Shown here one piece after another: positions 1 through 10,600 of a stretch of 64,000 bases of DNA. The position numbers were made by a program, and so were the translations under genes. The notes below the pieces were generated by a model. The model was not told the DNA's origin, did not search any database, and saw only the letters and a program-made list of their open reading frames with translations. The DNA is from Euryodendron excelsum (Eukaryota; Streptophyta; Magnoliopsida; Ericales; Pentaphylacaceae): assembly GCA_033060915.1 (NCBI GenBank), contig CM065378.1, positions 2,729,001 to 2,793,000 of the forward strand. Direction: 5' to 3'. Each line of letters begins with the position of its first letter. Position 1 is the first letter of the stretch.

Positions 1-331
1 ACCCACCATATATTTTTCATTGTATACTTAAGATCTCTTTTAGCTTTTATTTAAAATAATAGTTGATATTATGAATAGGAGTTTTTTTTTAGTGTTATTA
101 AACTATTTCATAATTAATAAGATATATTTGAGTTTTATCCATAGAATATTTTTTTAAAAGCCTATTCAAATTTAACAACTTAACTTGATAGAACTCTAAA
201 GTTATATATACTAGAGAATATGATAAGTGTATTTACTCACATTCTTTTTTAATAGATGAGCCTCGACTGTGATGCATGATTTAGGTTTTATAATTTTTTT
301 ATGGATCAATTCCTTATAAAAATTGTTATGT
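1..331 (+). repeat. 0.65-kb-spaced direct repeat, copy 1
   Basis: This AT-rich stretch reappears almost base for base at 649-972, starting from the same ACCCACCAYATATTTTTC words and ending at the same ATGGATYAATTCYTTATAA words. The two copies differ by scattered substitutions and small indels. The 64-codon ORF at 301-495 begins in the repeat and has no recognisable domain, so I do not call it a gene. The left edge coincides with the window edge, so the true repeat may be longer. Confidence 0.75.
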
Positions 332-648
332 TTGCTCTTATATTTTGTCTCTCCCTTAAATGGCTCTTTCTATTCTCTTATACGTTTAAAATGTCATATT
401 ACATGGGCAATGGAGATGCTTATCCCATTAAGTATCGTATTTGTTACATAAGTCCTATTTTAAAAATAATTATATGCAATGTAGATATTCATTAATTGTT
501 TTATACGTATAGATGTATACCAATTTCTTGTTTGAGATTATACCCATGGATATGTATGAATTCTCTATTTTAAAAATAAACTCATTAAGTTTTTTATTAA
601 GTTATCTATTGCATTTAATTTTCATTTAGACCACTAGTTGATATCGAG

Positions 649-972
649 ACCCACCACATATTTTTCATCGTATACTTAAGATCTCTTTTAATTTTTATTT
701 AAAATAATAGTTGATGTAATGAATATGAGTTTTTGAGTGTTATTAAACTACTTCATACCTAATAAGACATATTTTGTTTTTATCTATAGAATAGTTTTTT
801 TAAAAGCCTATTAAAATTTAATACTTACTTGATATAACTCTAAAGTTATGTATACTACATAATATGATTACTGTATTTACTGACATTCTTTTTTGATAGA
901 TGAGCTTCAACTGTGATGCATGATTTAGATTTTATAATTTTTTTATGGATTAATTCTTTATAACAATGTTGT
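649..972 (+). repeat. 0.65-kb-spaced direct repeat, copy 2
   Basis: Second copy of the repeat at 1-331, offset by about 648 bases and in the same orientation. The 317 bases between the copies are AT-rich and hold no gene. This could be an old tandem duplication or two arms of a degenerate element; no target duplication or coding remnant is visible to decide. Confidence 0.75.
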
Positions 973-1111
973 TTTTTATTGGAATAAACTTTATTTCCCG
1001 TGCAATACATGAGTTGACACCTAATAGAAATATAAATTCAAAATCCATAACAATTAAGTATACAATCCAAAATTGACAATCTTAATTTGTTTTATGGTAA
1101 ACAACGGTTTT

Positions 1112-1211
1112 GATAAAAAAAAAAGAATGTGTAAAAATGTTAGTAAGTTAATCGCAATAGAGTTTTGCATATATTGTACTACGAAATAGTTTAATAAAAC
1201 TCAAAAACTTG
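1112..1211 (-). repeat. Inverted, truncated copy of the 1-972 repeat
   Basis: The reverse complement of this segment (CAAGTTTTTGAGTTTTATTA at its 3' end, then the stretch ending ACATTCTTTTTTT) follows the order of 720-900 within the direct repeat, with an internal deletion. Two direct copies plus one inverted fragment therefore lie within 1.2 kb. Confidence 0.55.
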
Positions 1212-1489
1212 TACCACAACCCACCAGTGCTGCTTTGTTGGATTGGTGGGTTGTTTCTGCAGTATGTGAGCTTGTTCAACTTGCTTCGTATTGTGGGGAT
1301 TTACTTACCTTCATTTGACCCTTGAGTTGGCCAAAAACCGTTGGCAGCTTTGCTCGTATTATTGCATGGTTACTTTGTTGGCTTCGTGCTTGCTTAGTGA
1401 ATTGTGCTCGTTTCTGCGCTTGGTTGTTGGCAATTGTGAAGAGCGTGTTTTGTTAAAAACATTTTTGGGTGGTCTTGCCTCGTTGTGAT

Positions 1490-2583
1490 ACATGTTGGCT
1501 AGTGGATGCCAGATGACTCAGAGGAGTTCATCGTTGCTAGAGAGCACCGTGTAGCGAGGGTTTATCAAGACATTAAGTCCTCCGGCGGAGGGAGGCATTG
1601 TGGGCAATTTTCGGGTGAAGATCAGAGGATCAGGCACTGGAGTTGCATTGTGGGCAGACTTTGGGTGAAGATCAGAGGATCAGGCACTAAAGCTGCATGT
1701 GGGCAAACTTCGGGTGAAGATCAGAGGATCAGACACTGGAGCTTTGCAAACTGATTTCGGGTGAAGGCTGAAGAGCCGAGGTACTGGAACAGTGTGGGCT
1801 GATTTTAAGTAAAGGCTAGAGAGCTGAGGCACTGAAACAGCATGAGTTGTCTTCGGGTGAAGGTCTAAGGACTGAGGTACTGGAGCAACATTGTGAAAAC
1901 TTCAACAGTTGGGACCGTTTGCCAGTGGGCAGTGTTTACTTCGACAGTGCAGACGGACTTGCATCCGGTGGGAGTGCCGGTCAGATGGGAACTAGTGTGG
2001 GACAGAACCACAGGTTGTCGGAGGGGATCTTTGGGTCATGTACAGGGTGAATTCTGATGTCAAGCGAGCTTTTGTGGGTTCAGCTGCGGAGTTTGTGTAG
2101 AGGGTGCACGCGTAGTGCTCGTCGATGAGGGCATCGACCCCTCGAAGTGGTGGAGGGTGCATGACGAGCAATGCACGCCTTTCTTTTGTGCGCGACGGAC
2201 AGCGCCTATTCAGGTACATATTGCTGACGGATGGAGCAATATGGTACGGGGCACTTGCTCAAGAGGAGTTGTGCTTGCTTTATGTGGTGGAAAAGGTGTC
2301 TTATTTTGCTTTGCCGAGTTAAGCATGAGAGTCTGGGCGAACTTTTGCTTCGAGTAGCTGTGGGGGCAGATTTGGTGGCGACCGGATTTGTAGGCAATCA
2401 GCACGGAGGTGTTGGTCTACGAGGAGTGGTGGCAACTCATCGTGAGGGCATACGAGCACTACCGCATTCAGCGTTATGCTTGACATCAACGGGGGCGTTG
2501 ATTGTCCGAGTAGTGGAGAGTGTCAGGAGTTGGCACTGGGCTTTGGCATCATCGAGGACGATGATGGTTGAAGTGGTGGAGAA
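1490..2583 (+). mobile_element. Degenerate retroelement internal region (3' part)
   Basis: The base composition changes abruptly from AT-rich to GC-rich here and returns to AT-rich after about 3650. No frame shows a gag, protease, integrase, reverse transcriptase or envelope motif, and the short ORFs on both strands overlap each other without homology I recognise. The segment ends in a purine-rich stretch (GAAGTGGTGGAGAA) immediately before an LTR-like terminus, as a polypurine tract would. I infer the 3' end of a non-coding or decayed LTR retroelement whose 5' part is missing. Confidence 0.45.
1594..1896 (+). repeat. Minisatellite of about 45-57-bp units
   Basis: The phrase TTCGGGTGAAGATCAGAGG and variants recurs about six times at roughly 45-57-base spacing. 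Each unit also has GGCACTGGAGC-like and GTGGGC-like blocks. The first three units are the best preserved. It lies within the GC-rich retroelement remnant, where tandem repeats near the 3' UTR are common. Confidence 0.7.
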
Positions 2584-3615
2584 TGTCACGGGTTGCCACC
2601 CGTGGCACGTCGGGGGCCGCGAGGGACCTTGGCGTGGGGCATGTCTGAGCATGATTGGCCGGTGGCATGACAATCTCGTAATTTGTATTTTCCATATTTA
2701 TTGGACATATGGATTATGACTCCTCGAGGGGGTAGGATGTTTCTTCCTATCAGTTTGGAGATGGCTTAGAATGCTATTATAAGGGGGGGCATGGTGTTGA
2801 CTCTACCACCCCCTGGTGCTACCGAAAGGGACAGCATTCAAGTGAGTCCCCCAAGGGAGTGGGCGAGACTTGGGGGCCGGCTGTGGCACGTAGTTGCAGT
2901 CCTCATGCTAGTCAAGGGGCTACATGGGCGGCATTGTGCCCGGTGGGGCAAATGTTGGGCATTGGCGTCGAGGATGGGGTTGTGGCATTCGCACCCGCTA
3001 CGCCATAATTATAAAGTGGTGGGGCTTATGTCCATGACGGATTGGACCTCGGTGTGCACACTTGCATGCCGTGTGTCTCGTGTGCACTTGCGTATTGGGT
3101 TCACGCTTGTGCACACGGCCGCTTGGTTTGGCTAGCATTGGTGTCGTGGGGCACAATGTTGTGGGTTTAACAGTTGCTATTTGGTGGTGCCTTTCCTTGC
3201 GGGCAACCTTGACGTGGGGCGCTAAGAGCTTCAAGGATGGAGGCGTCGTGCCTAACAGGTGATGCTTGACGGACGCGCGCATGTCTAGTTGCACATGGCC
3301 ATCTGGCTTGTGTTTCGAGAGGGACTGGCGCTAAGCACATTGTTTGCCGTGTGTGCGCGCATTTGAGTATGGTGTTGCTATCGCCTATAGCTTAGGTTGC
3401 CTTATGGCTTGAGCATCAGAGGTCCGTGCTTAAAGAGTTATGCGGGGCATTACGGATGGATCTTGGACAAGCGCATAATCTTATGCCTTGGTGGTTGAGT
3501 TTGGCGGGACTATTACTTGGAGCATAGTCGCCTCACGGGTGTATTCCGCTGCATATGATCATGGCAGGTCGCATTTAGTGTCACCGTGTGATGCCCGGCC
3601 TGCCAACCCGTGACA
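2584..3615 (+). mobile_element. LTR of a decayed retroelement (probable 3' LTR)
   Basis: The segment starts TGTCACGGGTTGCC and ends GCCAACCCGTGACA, so its ends are inverted repeats of 12-14 bases closing with the TG...CA dinucleotides of an LTR. A TATA-like element (CTATTATAAGGGG, about 2773-2786) sits where a U3 promoter would. A purine-rich tract precedes it, and no 5-bp duplication flanks it. This fits a 3' LTR attached to the internal remnant on its left better than a solo LTR. The superfamily is not determinable; Ty3/gypsy is likely from size and GC content. Confidence 0.55.
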
Positions 3616-5794
3616 CCAAGTAATGCTCATCCATTAACCAACGGGGGTTGATGAACAAAGTTCTTACCGAGTTTTGATCGAACTCGGCCTGTTTTGGGGC
3701 AAGGATAATGGATACAAAATGAGAACGGAGGTTAAAATCAAAATTTATGTGGGAATAGAGATGAGAATGGACAAAGTTCTTCTCCTGCTCTACTTTTTTC
3801 GCTTTTACTATTTTTTATTTTATTTTCTTATAAGGCTTTTGAAGTTTATTCTAGTTTTTAGTGTGCTAGTGATACCATCATTAGGTTTTGTGTTGATTGG
3901 TGTCCAACTTACGTTCAATAGTTTTCTAATATTGTTTGTTGAATAGGCTTTTAATTTATTACCTTAAGTTTTAGTTTATTTTGACAGTATGATAACACTC
4001 TTTCGATATATAGGCAATTCAAATTGTTTGGAAGTTAATTCCGTCTTATTACCAAGTGAAGATCATACGACTATTAATATTTTTAATATCTTAATTTTTT
4101 TTCTTGCTTTATGTTGTTTATTTCATTTGTATCAAAAAAAAAATAATAATAAAATAGAGTTTTGGTTTGGACTGTGTGGGGGTGGAAGCTGAGGCAGGAG
4201 CCAGGTGGAGACAGGGTAAAGGTCAAAATTAATCCTCGCACTGAAATGAAAATAAATATTTTAAGTAAAAACAAAAATGATAATCCCAACTTCCGCCCTA
4301 CTCCCAGCCATTACCATCATCGCGCATGTTGCGTTGCTTCCAATAACCACACTATTGAGACCTATCTGGAATCCTATATAGGTTGCCAATGCCAGCCTCC
4401 ATTTGTCCTCTAGATTTGAGGTGGCGTTCTTTTAACTCAAAAAAATATAAAAATTAAACGATCATCAATAGTTAGTTTGACCATTACTTACTCGGACATA
4501 CCATGCTCACTTCACAGATCAACGAGGTTTGTTTAGTAATTTTTTTATTTAACTTTATGACTTTTTTAAAATGTGTTTAGTTACACACTCAAAACAAGCA
4601 GTTTTTTATAACTAACTTAAGCTTGAAAAGTTTATTTGAAAAAATAAAATTTTAAAACTACTTTATGACTAATGACTTATAAATTACTTGTCCAAACACC
4701 CCCTTATTATTTATTTAAAATAATACTATTAAATATAAAATAATGAGAATAAACAATTAAAAGGATGGTTTATATATAATTCATCTTGACTTATAAGTAA
4801 CTTCTGCTTATAGCACATCCCAACAAAATAGGACAACATCTGACTTTAATAATTTTGGAGAAAAGTTAAAGTTGAAAATTTTATCTTGACCCTAGGATTA
4901 AAGGCAAAATTAACGTGGGTCATTCTAACTATTTGTATCTGTAAGACAATTTTAAAAACTATACTCCTTTGTAATATATGTTAGTATTTTTACTTTTTAG
5001 TATTAGTATATCTATAGACAAAAATGCATTGATTGTAATTAAGTTTTAAGTTATATTTGGGTCTAAGATATGTAATTGTTATCTATAGTACATATTGTTC
5101 TATTTATAATATAAACTGTGAAGTATATATAGCTGAAACTTTAAAAGATTATACGTTTCTAATTAGAAAACATACTGGTTTTCATAATATATTGAATTTA
5201 TGTATCTTTTTGAGATATATGTGCTTACATGAAATAAACGTTTGAACAACACGTCAATGCATTTGAGCACAACCGTAGTATGATGAGTTAAGAATTTTGG
5301 GCTTCCCAATATGTTTTGAAGTCCTAATTTGTACTCGTTGGAATTGTACTTTGAGAAGACTTATTCTATTATAAATAGAGTGAAGAGGTCACTTTTGGAG
5401 GCATCTACAATTTATATATCTTACGGAACATTGAGAGGGCTATAAGACGTGAGAATGCTTGTAAAAATTTATAAACAATTTGATTCTATTTCAAAAAAGA
5501 CATTGTTGGTGAATTTAGACCTATGAATGTGTCTAATGGTGATGTGGATTCAACTCTTAATCAATGGTACTAAGAATTGTATCGAGGGACTAATACTTAC
5601 AAGGAGAGCACACCCAAAAGTTGTAATAACCAACACTTCGAAGCAAGGAATTCAATAGGGTGAATAACTATAAATATAAATTTGTAAGTTGTTCTTATAG
5701 TGCATTGATTAGTTGGTTTAGGGCTCCATAATTTTTATCCTATTGGAAGTTTTCATGCTAAAATCGTATATCCTACATTGACTATTTCATATTT
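3616..5794. other. Gene-free AT-rich spacer
   Basis: No ORF here has recognisable homology. A TATAAATAGAG box near 5370, followed about 180 bases later by a TGGTACTAAGAATTG phrase, faintly resembles an LTR promoter with a degenerate primer-binding site, but no LTR termini could be paired. A run near 4530-4710 resembles the AT-rich, TTTAGTTA-type MITE debris seen again at 42850-43290. Confidence 0.4.
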
Positions 5795-5866
5795 GAGGAG
5801 TGCTAAATGCACTCGCGGCTGCCCATTGACTGTGTTAGGCAGTCGCGAGTGTATTTAGTGTTTCTC
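5795..5866. mobile_element. 72-bp palindromic mini-MITE (Mutator-like)
   Basis: Two 29-base arms (5795-5823 and 5838-5866) are inverted repeats of each other with five mismatches, and they enclose a 14-base loop. The arms begin GAGGAGTGCTAAATGCACTC. The pair is bracketed by an exact 11-bp direct duplication, ATTTCATATTT (5784-5794 and 5867-5877). Target duplications of 9-11 bp are characteristic of Mutator-like elements, so this looks like an element consisting almost only of its terminal inverted repeats. A transcript would form a stable hairpin. Confidence 0.8.
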
Positions 5867-5877
5867 ATTTCATATTT

Positions 5878-6540
5878 ACATTTAATACACAAAGATTGCA
5901 TAACTAAGAACTAAATAATTTAGGATAAGCGATTAGTTTAATTAATTCATACTTGAGAAAGACGATTTTCTCAGTTGCTATCAAAGCATATCTTGATTTG
6001 TTAATATAGATAGCTCGTTTGGATGATGTTTTATGGTTTTTTTTTTAATTTATTAGTCTGACTTGATACTAGCTGTTAGTTTTGATAAAATAATTAGAAG
6101 GCAAAATTTAAGACCCACGGAGTATAAAATTAGATGTCAATTGAAAAAAGTCTGTGAAAAAGTTAAAAGTCAAAACAAAAATCGAAGCAGTAAGTTGCAT
6201 CCAAATCACAGTTGCCAATAAGAAAACGAAAAGGAGGAACAAAAATGTGGTTTAAAAATATTATCAGAAACAAAGAAGCAATAAGTGATAAGAGATTGTC
6301 TACTTATCAGAAAAGTTAAAAAAAGTGATACGAAATTAATAGGATATTTATACAATTTTTTTTGTTAAACTATTAAGTATTATATTACTTTCATGCTGAA
6401 TTTACTATCTCCACTCACAAAAAGGGTTTTCCCTCTTACTGTGAATTTCGTGGTTGTTATGATCCATACAAGGAGTTACGTCTCGTGGCATTCTGACTCA
6501 ATCCGACCCCGTGGCAGTATATACCATTCAATTTTTTTAA
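5878..6540. other. Gene-free spacer
   Basis: AT-rich sequence without a supported gene. A short non-AT stretch around 6460-6520 has no recognisable content. Confidence 0.4.
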
Positions 6541-6799
6541 GGCTCTGCTTGGATTGAGGGATTTGAAGGAAAAATAAATAATTTAGAAGGGGAGGATTGG
6601 TAATATATTATTTGAATAATTTAGAAGGAGCGAAGTGAAAGTGGGTAGAGGGGTGAGAGGGTTAACTTTCTAAGTATTTTTTTTCCTCAAAAAGTGGAAA
6701 TAAATGGATGGTAAGAGAAGTGCTTGATATTATTTTATCTTAAATACTAATTATACCTATTAATTTATGCATAAGATATATATAATACTAAAATAGTAA

Positions 6800-6985
6800 A
6801 CCATAAGGGGTTGGCTCGGTGGTCAAGGTTTGTGAGTTTTGTCTCTCCGAAGTTTAAAGTTTGAAATTTCTTAGAAGCTATCTACCCCTTGGGGTCATTT
6901 CTAAGACTATTAATCTGATAATTACTCGGTTTGTGGTACGTGCAAGCTGGTCCGGACACCTGATCATGAAAAAAATAATATTAAA
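6800..6985 (+). mobile_element. tRNA-derived SINE-like element
   Basis: GGGTTGGCTCGGTGGTCAAG resembles an RNA polymerase III A box. About 35 bases later AAGTTTGAAATTTC resembles a degenerate B box. The unit continues through GCAAGCTGGTCCGGACACC and closes in an A-rich tail. ATAATACTAAA on the left and ATAATATTAAA on the right may be remnants of a target duplication. The body resembles a common plant SINE type; the family was not assigned. Confidence 0.6.
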
Positions 6986-7083
6986 GCTGCATTATGCACT
7001 TCTCTTTCCTTTTTTTTTTTTTATTGTTTATGATTATCACACCAAAATCTCTTGAGCTTCTTCTTTGTTCAGAAAATAGTATA

Positions 7084-7339
7084 GTGGTCAAATAGTGCTG
7101 AGTATTCGATGGTAATTCTTATAAAATGTTGACACGTGATGTGTGCATACATTAACAACACGAGTTAGTGAAATAGTGAAGAGATTTTTAAAAAAACATC
7201 CTATAAGATTTTGTCATGTGCTATTTTTTTCTTAAAAGTTTATCTACTACTTCATTAACTCATGTTGTTGATATATTTACATACCATCTGTCAGCATTTT
7301 ATGGAGATTACCATTAAGTATTTAGTATTTTCTGACCAC
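7084..7339. mobile_element. 256-bp TA-flanked MITE
   Basis: GTGGTCA at the left end is the inverse of TGACCAC at the right end. The inverted similarity continues inward for about 100 bases (with indels), past the words GATGGTAATTCTTATAAAATG and ACAACACGAGTTA and their complements. TA flanks both ends (7082-7083 and 7340-7341), as in Stowaway or mariner-type MITEs. It is nested inside the larger Tourist-like element. Confidence 0.75.
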
Positions 7340-7484
7340 TAGACTTTTTTTTTTTTCCTTCATTCTCTTAACACTTTCCTTTACCTCCCCTTTCTTTTTC
7401 TTTTATCTTTTTCCCCCTTTCTTCCCTTAATATTTTCCTTCATCTCCCCTTTCTTTTTATTTTATCCAAACAAAGCGTAAGTGT

Positions 7485-7659
7485 CTGTTTGGAGCTTGGG
7501 GGATGACAAAGTAGAAGGAAAAGTGACACAGTGATTGGTTTTTTTTTTTCCCTCCTTTCCCATCACTCTCCCTATTACGTAGAATTAAACAGAAAAATAG
7601 AAAATTTTAATTATTTTCCCCTTCCCCCTTCCCCCTCCCCAACCCCAAGTTCCAAACAG
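7485..7659. mobile_element. MITE family B, copy 1, abutting the THUMP gene start
   Basis: The element begins CTGTTTGGAGCTTGGGG and ends CCCCAAGTTCCAAACAG, an inverted repeat of 17 bases with one mismatch. GA-rich and CT-rich subterminal regions and a T9 run lie between. A related copy is at 56667-56867. The right end lies 30 bases before the ATG at 7690 (72 before the ATG at 7732), so the element must supply 5' UTR or core promoter sequence of that gene unless transcription starts inside those few bases. No clear target duplication was found. Confidence 0.65.
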
Positions 7660-7689
7660 GCTAGAGGCCGAGTTTTTATTTCCATTGAG

Positions 7690-10600
7690 ATGCAGCTCGC
7701 TCTCTCTTGCAAACAGAAAATTAAAACAGAAATGGCTGAAGGGAAAGAAGTGAAAAAGCAAAAACACCAGAAAAAGCAAGAACAGCAGGAACGAAAAGAA
7801 GAAGAAAAAGATGGAGAGAGAATGAGGATGAAGCCATGGGAGCAGCACTCAGCTGTGATCAGCATCCCTCGCTTCGATTACAACGCCCCCTCTTCCCTCC
7901 TCAATCACTCCCATTCCGGCTTTCTCGTCACCTGCCCCATCAGTCGGTCACTCACTCTCTCTATAGAATTTTCTATCTCATATTGAAATTACATGCTCTG
8001 TATAGTGTTTGTGTTTATATTTGTATGTATGCATGCATACTATATCATTAATTACCGTGTGGACTGTAGGCCACGCCGATCTTTCTCTCTGTGTCTTTCT
8101 TGAGTGTGTCACAGCACACAAAAAGTAGTTTGTGTAGTCTTGATTTTCAATGCCGGGCATGGTTTGTATTACTGTGATATAGAGCAACCCAAGGGTTTGG
8201 CATATTGTCAGTTTAGGGTTTCTGGAGTGATTTTTTATTTATTTATTTTTTATGTTTAAATTTATTTTGGCCAATTTAAGGTGGACTTTTCTGAGTTTTT
8301 ACTTATAGTTTTTCATTACGGGAGCTTAAAATCAGCCAAATTAATTATACAATATTATAATGACATTCTTTCCATTTTCTTTTGCCGTTTAATGAATCTG
8401 TTGCCCAATGATTTCCCCCCAAAATTTTGTCTGTGCAATTTGTACAGTCTAAGCTGAACTGTAAGGCTATGTTTGGTACAAATGGAATGAGAATGGGAAT
8501 GGAACGGTCATTCCCATTGCCTTGTTTTTTGGCTAATGGGAATGGAGTGATCATTCCCATTTATTGTTTGGAAATATCAATTAATAAATGCTAGAATGGA
8601 ATAAAATGGAATTTTAGTATATCATATGAAAATTTGATATTATATTAGCTTGGCGGTGGCGGTGGATGGTGGGTGGTGGTTTTTTCTTTATAAAAATAAT
8701 GGAAGTATTTTGAAAAAATAAACAAAGAACGCGGGAGGTGGTGGGTGGGGGGTGGCGGCGGCGGCGGCGGCGGCAGCGGCAGCAGCAGCAGCGTCGTTGG
8801 ATGGTGGGTGATGGTTTTTAAAACAAATAATGGAAGTACGTTTAAAAAATAAGCACAAATAATGGAACTATCTTTCTTTTTTTTTTTTGGTTTTCAATGT
8901 TTTTTTGACTTTTTTAAAATTTTTTTTGGATTTTAAAATAAAAAAATTAAAAAACACAATTACCAAACATGTTTTATTTTGTTTCAAGAAATTTGATAAC
9001 AAAAATATTACCAAGTTTTGTTTTATATTTTTATTCTACAAAGGAATGGAATGCCCATTCCCACTCTTGAAAGATGGAATGGTTATTCCAACCAAATGTG
9101 GGAAGGGTCATTTCTAGGTAATGACCATTTCAACTTTAAAATATGATACCAAACAAGGGAATGAGAATGAAAATGGGAATGATCATTACATTACATTCTA
9201 TTCCCTTGTACCAAATATAGCCTAATGTTTATATCACATTATTCATTTATGTGAATTTCAATGACAATTTCTCAGATAGGTGAAGTCGGCTACATTTTTT
9301 CCCCTTGACTTATATAGATAGGGGAGGCTAATTTTCAAAGAGACAAACTGCTAATGTAGTTACACGATTCCCCAAGCCCTGTTAATGAAAGTGAATTGTA
9401 TCTTCAATTGTGCACATGACAAAGAAACTCTTGGCTTGGATCAGCAATCCATCATCATTCCATGATATTTACATTATGATATAGATCAAATATCCACCTC
9501 CAGTTCTTTGTGGATTCACCCCCCCATTTCACAGTTAGGGCAAGCATGAAGCTTTTTTTTTTTTTTTTGTGTGATATGTGTAGCATAAGTATAAAGTCCT
9601 TAGAAATTTCAAATAATATGCTTAGAAAACATTTAGCATTCACCAAGCACAATCTTATGTTCAGTGTGTCTAGGTATTTGACATTTTGTCACATGTCTTT
9701 GACATGTCAATGTTGTGTGTAGTTACCAAGTTGTCATCACGATCACCCTATGCCTTTTATTTGGGCACGCGGATGGCTCGATGAACTGCTTTGTCTGAGC
9801 ACTACCATGCCTAAGCGGCTTAAAAGGATAAAAAGACCAAAAGCACTTAGTGTGTGTGTCGGTCTTGCGTGCCTTATGAAAAATGTCATGAGGCACTTTC
9901 TTGATTATCTCTTGGGAGTCAACAGCTAAGTGACACCTCCGGTTTTTCGGTTTATGTGGGTCCCCAGGGCAAGGCCTAGGTTGTATGTGCGGAACAATTT
10001 TGGCACATCCTATGACTTTGGGACTGTATGACTTGGTGGCTAGAGGCAAAGGCTTGCTGCAGCATGTGACCTCACATGGGTCTGATTGCTTTGAGCGAGT
10101 CCAACAGAGAGAGAGAGAGAGAGAGAGAGGTCCTCCATGTTATGGTCCCTAAATATGCAAGCAAGTAGTTATTGATAAGTTCTTTACTATAACATATAGA
10201 AGGATGTACTCCATTAAGATTTCTCTATTTCTTCTCTACTCAGAGTACAATGCATAGTACTTTGAGACTTGCCTTTGTCTCTCTCTCTCTTGTTGGTTGC
10301 GTTGTCTCTCATTCATCCTCTCCAAAAATCTCATGCGACTCTAATATGTTTTAGTAGGGGTGTGCATGGTCAGTTATGTTCAGACTTGTGCTAAACCTAG
10401 AACCAAACCAATCTTGATCTGTTCCAATTTTTGGGACCTGGAACTGAACCCATCAGCTCTTGGAACCGAACCGAACCGAACCGAACCGATCCCGACTTGG
10501 TTCGGTTTGGTTCCGGACGGTTCCACTGTTCTGATTGGGCTAGGTTGGGTCGGAAAATTTCAATACAAAAAATAAAGAAAAAATAAATGGAGGACTCAAC

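Larger units (their letters stand above)
6541..7477. mobile_element. Tourist-like MITE carrying nested insertions
   Basis: The left end GGCTCTGCTTGGAT matches the inverted right end ATCCAAACAAAGCG, and TAA flanks both sides (6538-6540 and 7478-7480). A 3-bp TAA target duplication is the PIF/Harbinger (Tourist) signature. The subterminal arms are GA-rich on the left and CT-rich on the right. A SINE-like piece and a separate TA-flanked MITE lie inside, so the original element was probably only about 0.5 kb. Confidence 0.6.

Noticed and set aside
2231..2719. 162-codon plus-strand ORF in the GC-rich island
   Set aside because: It overlaps ORFs in other frames and strands, runs across the proposed LTR border, and shows no domain. 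GC-rich DNA lengthens chance ORFs.
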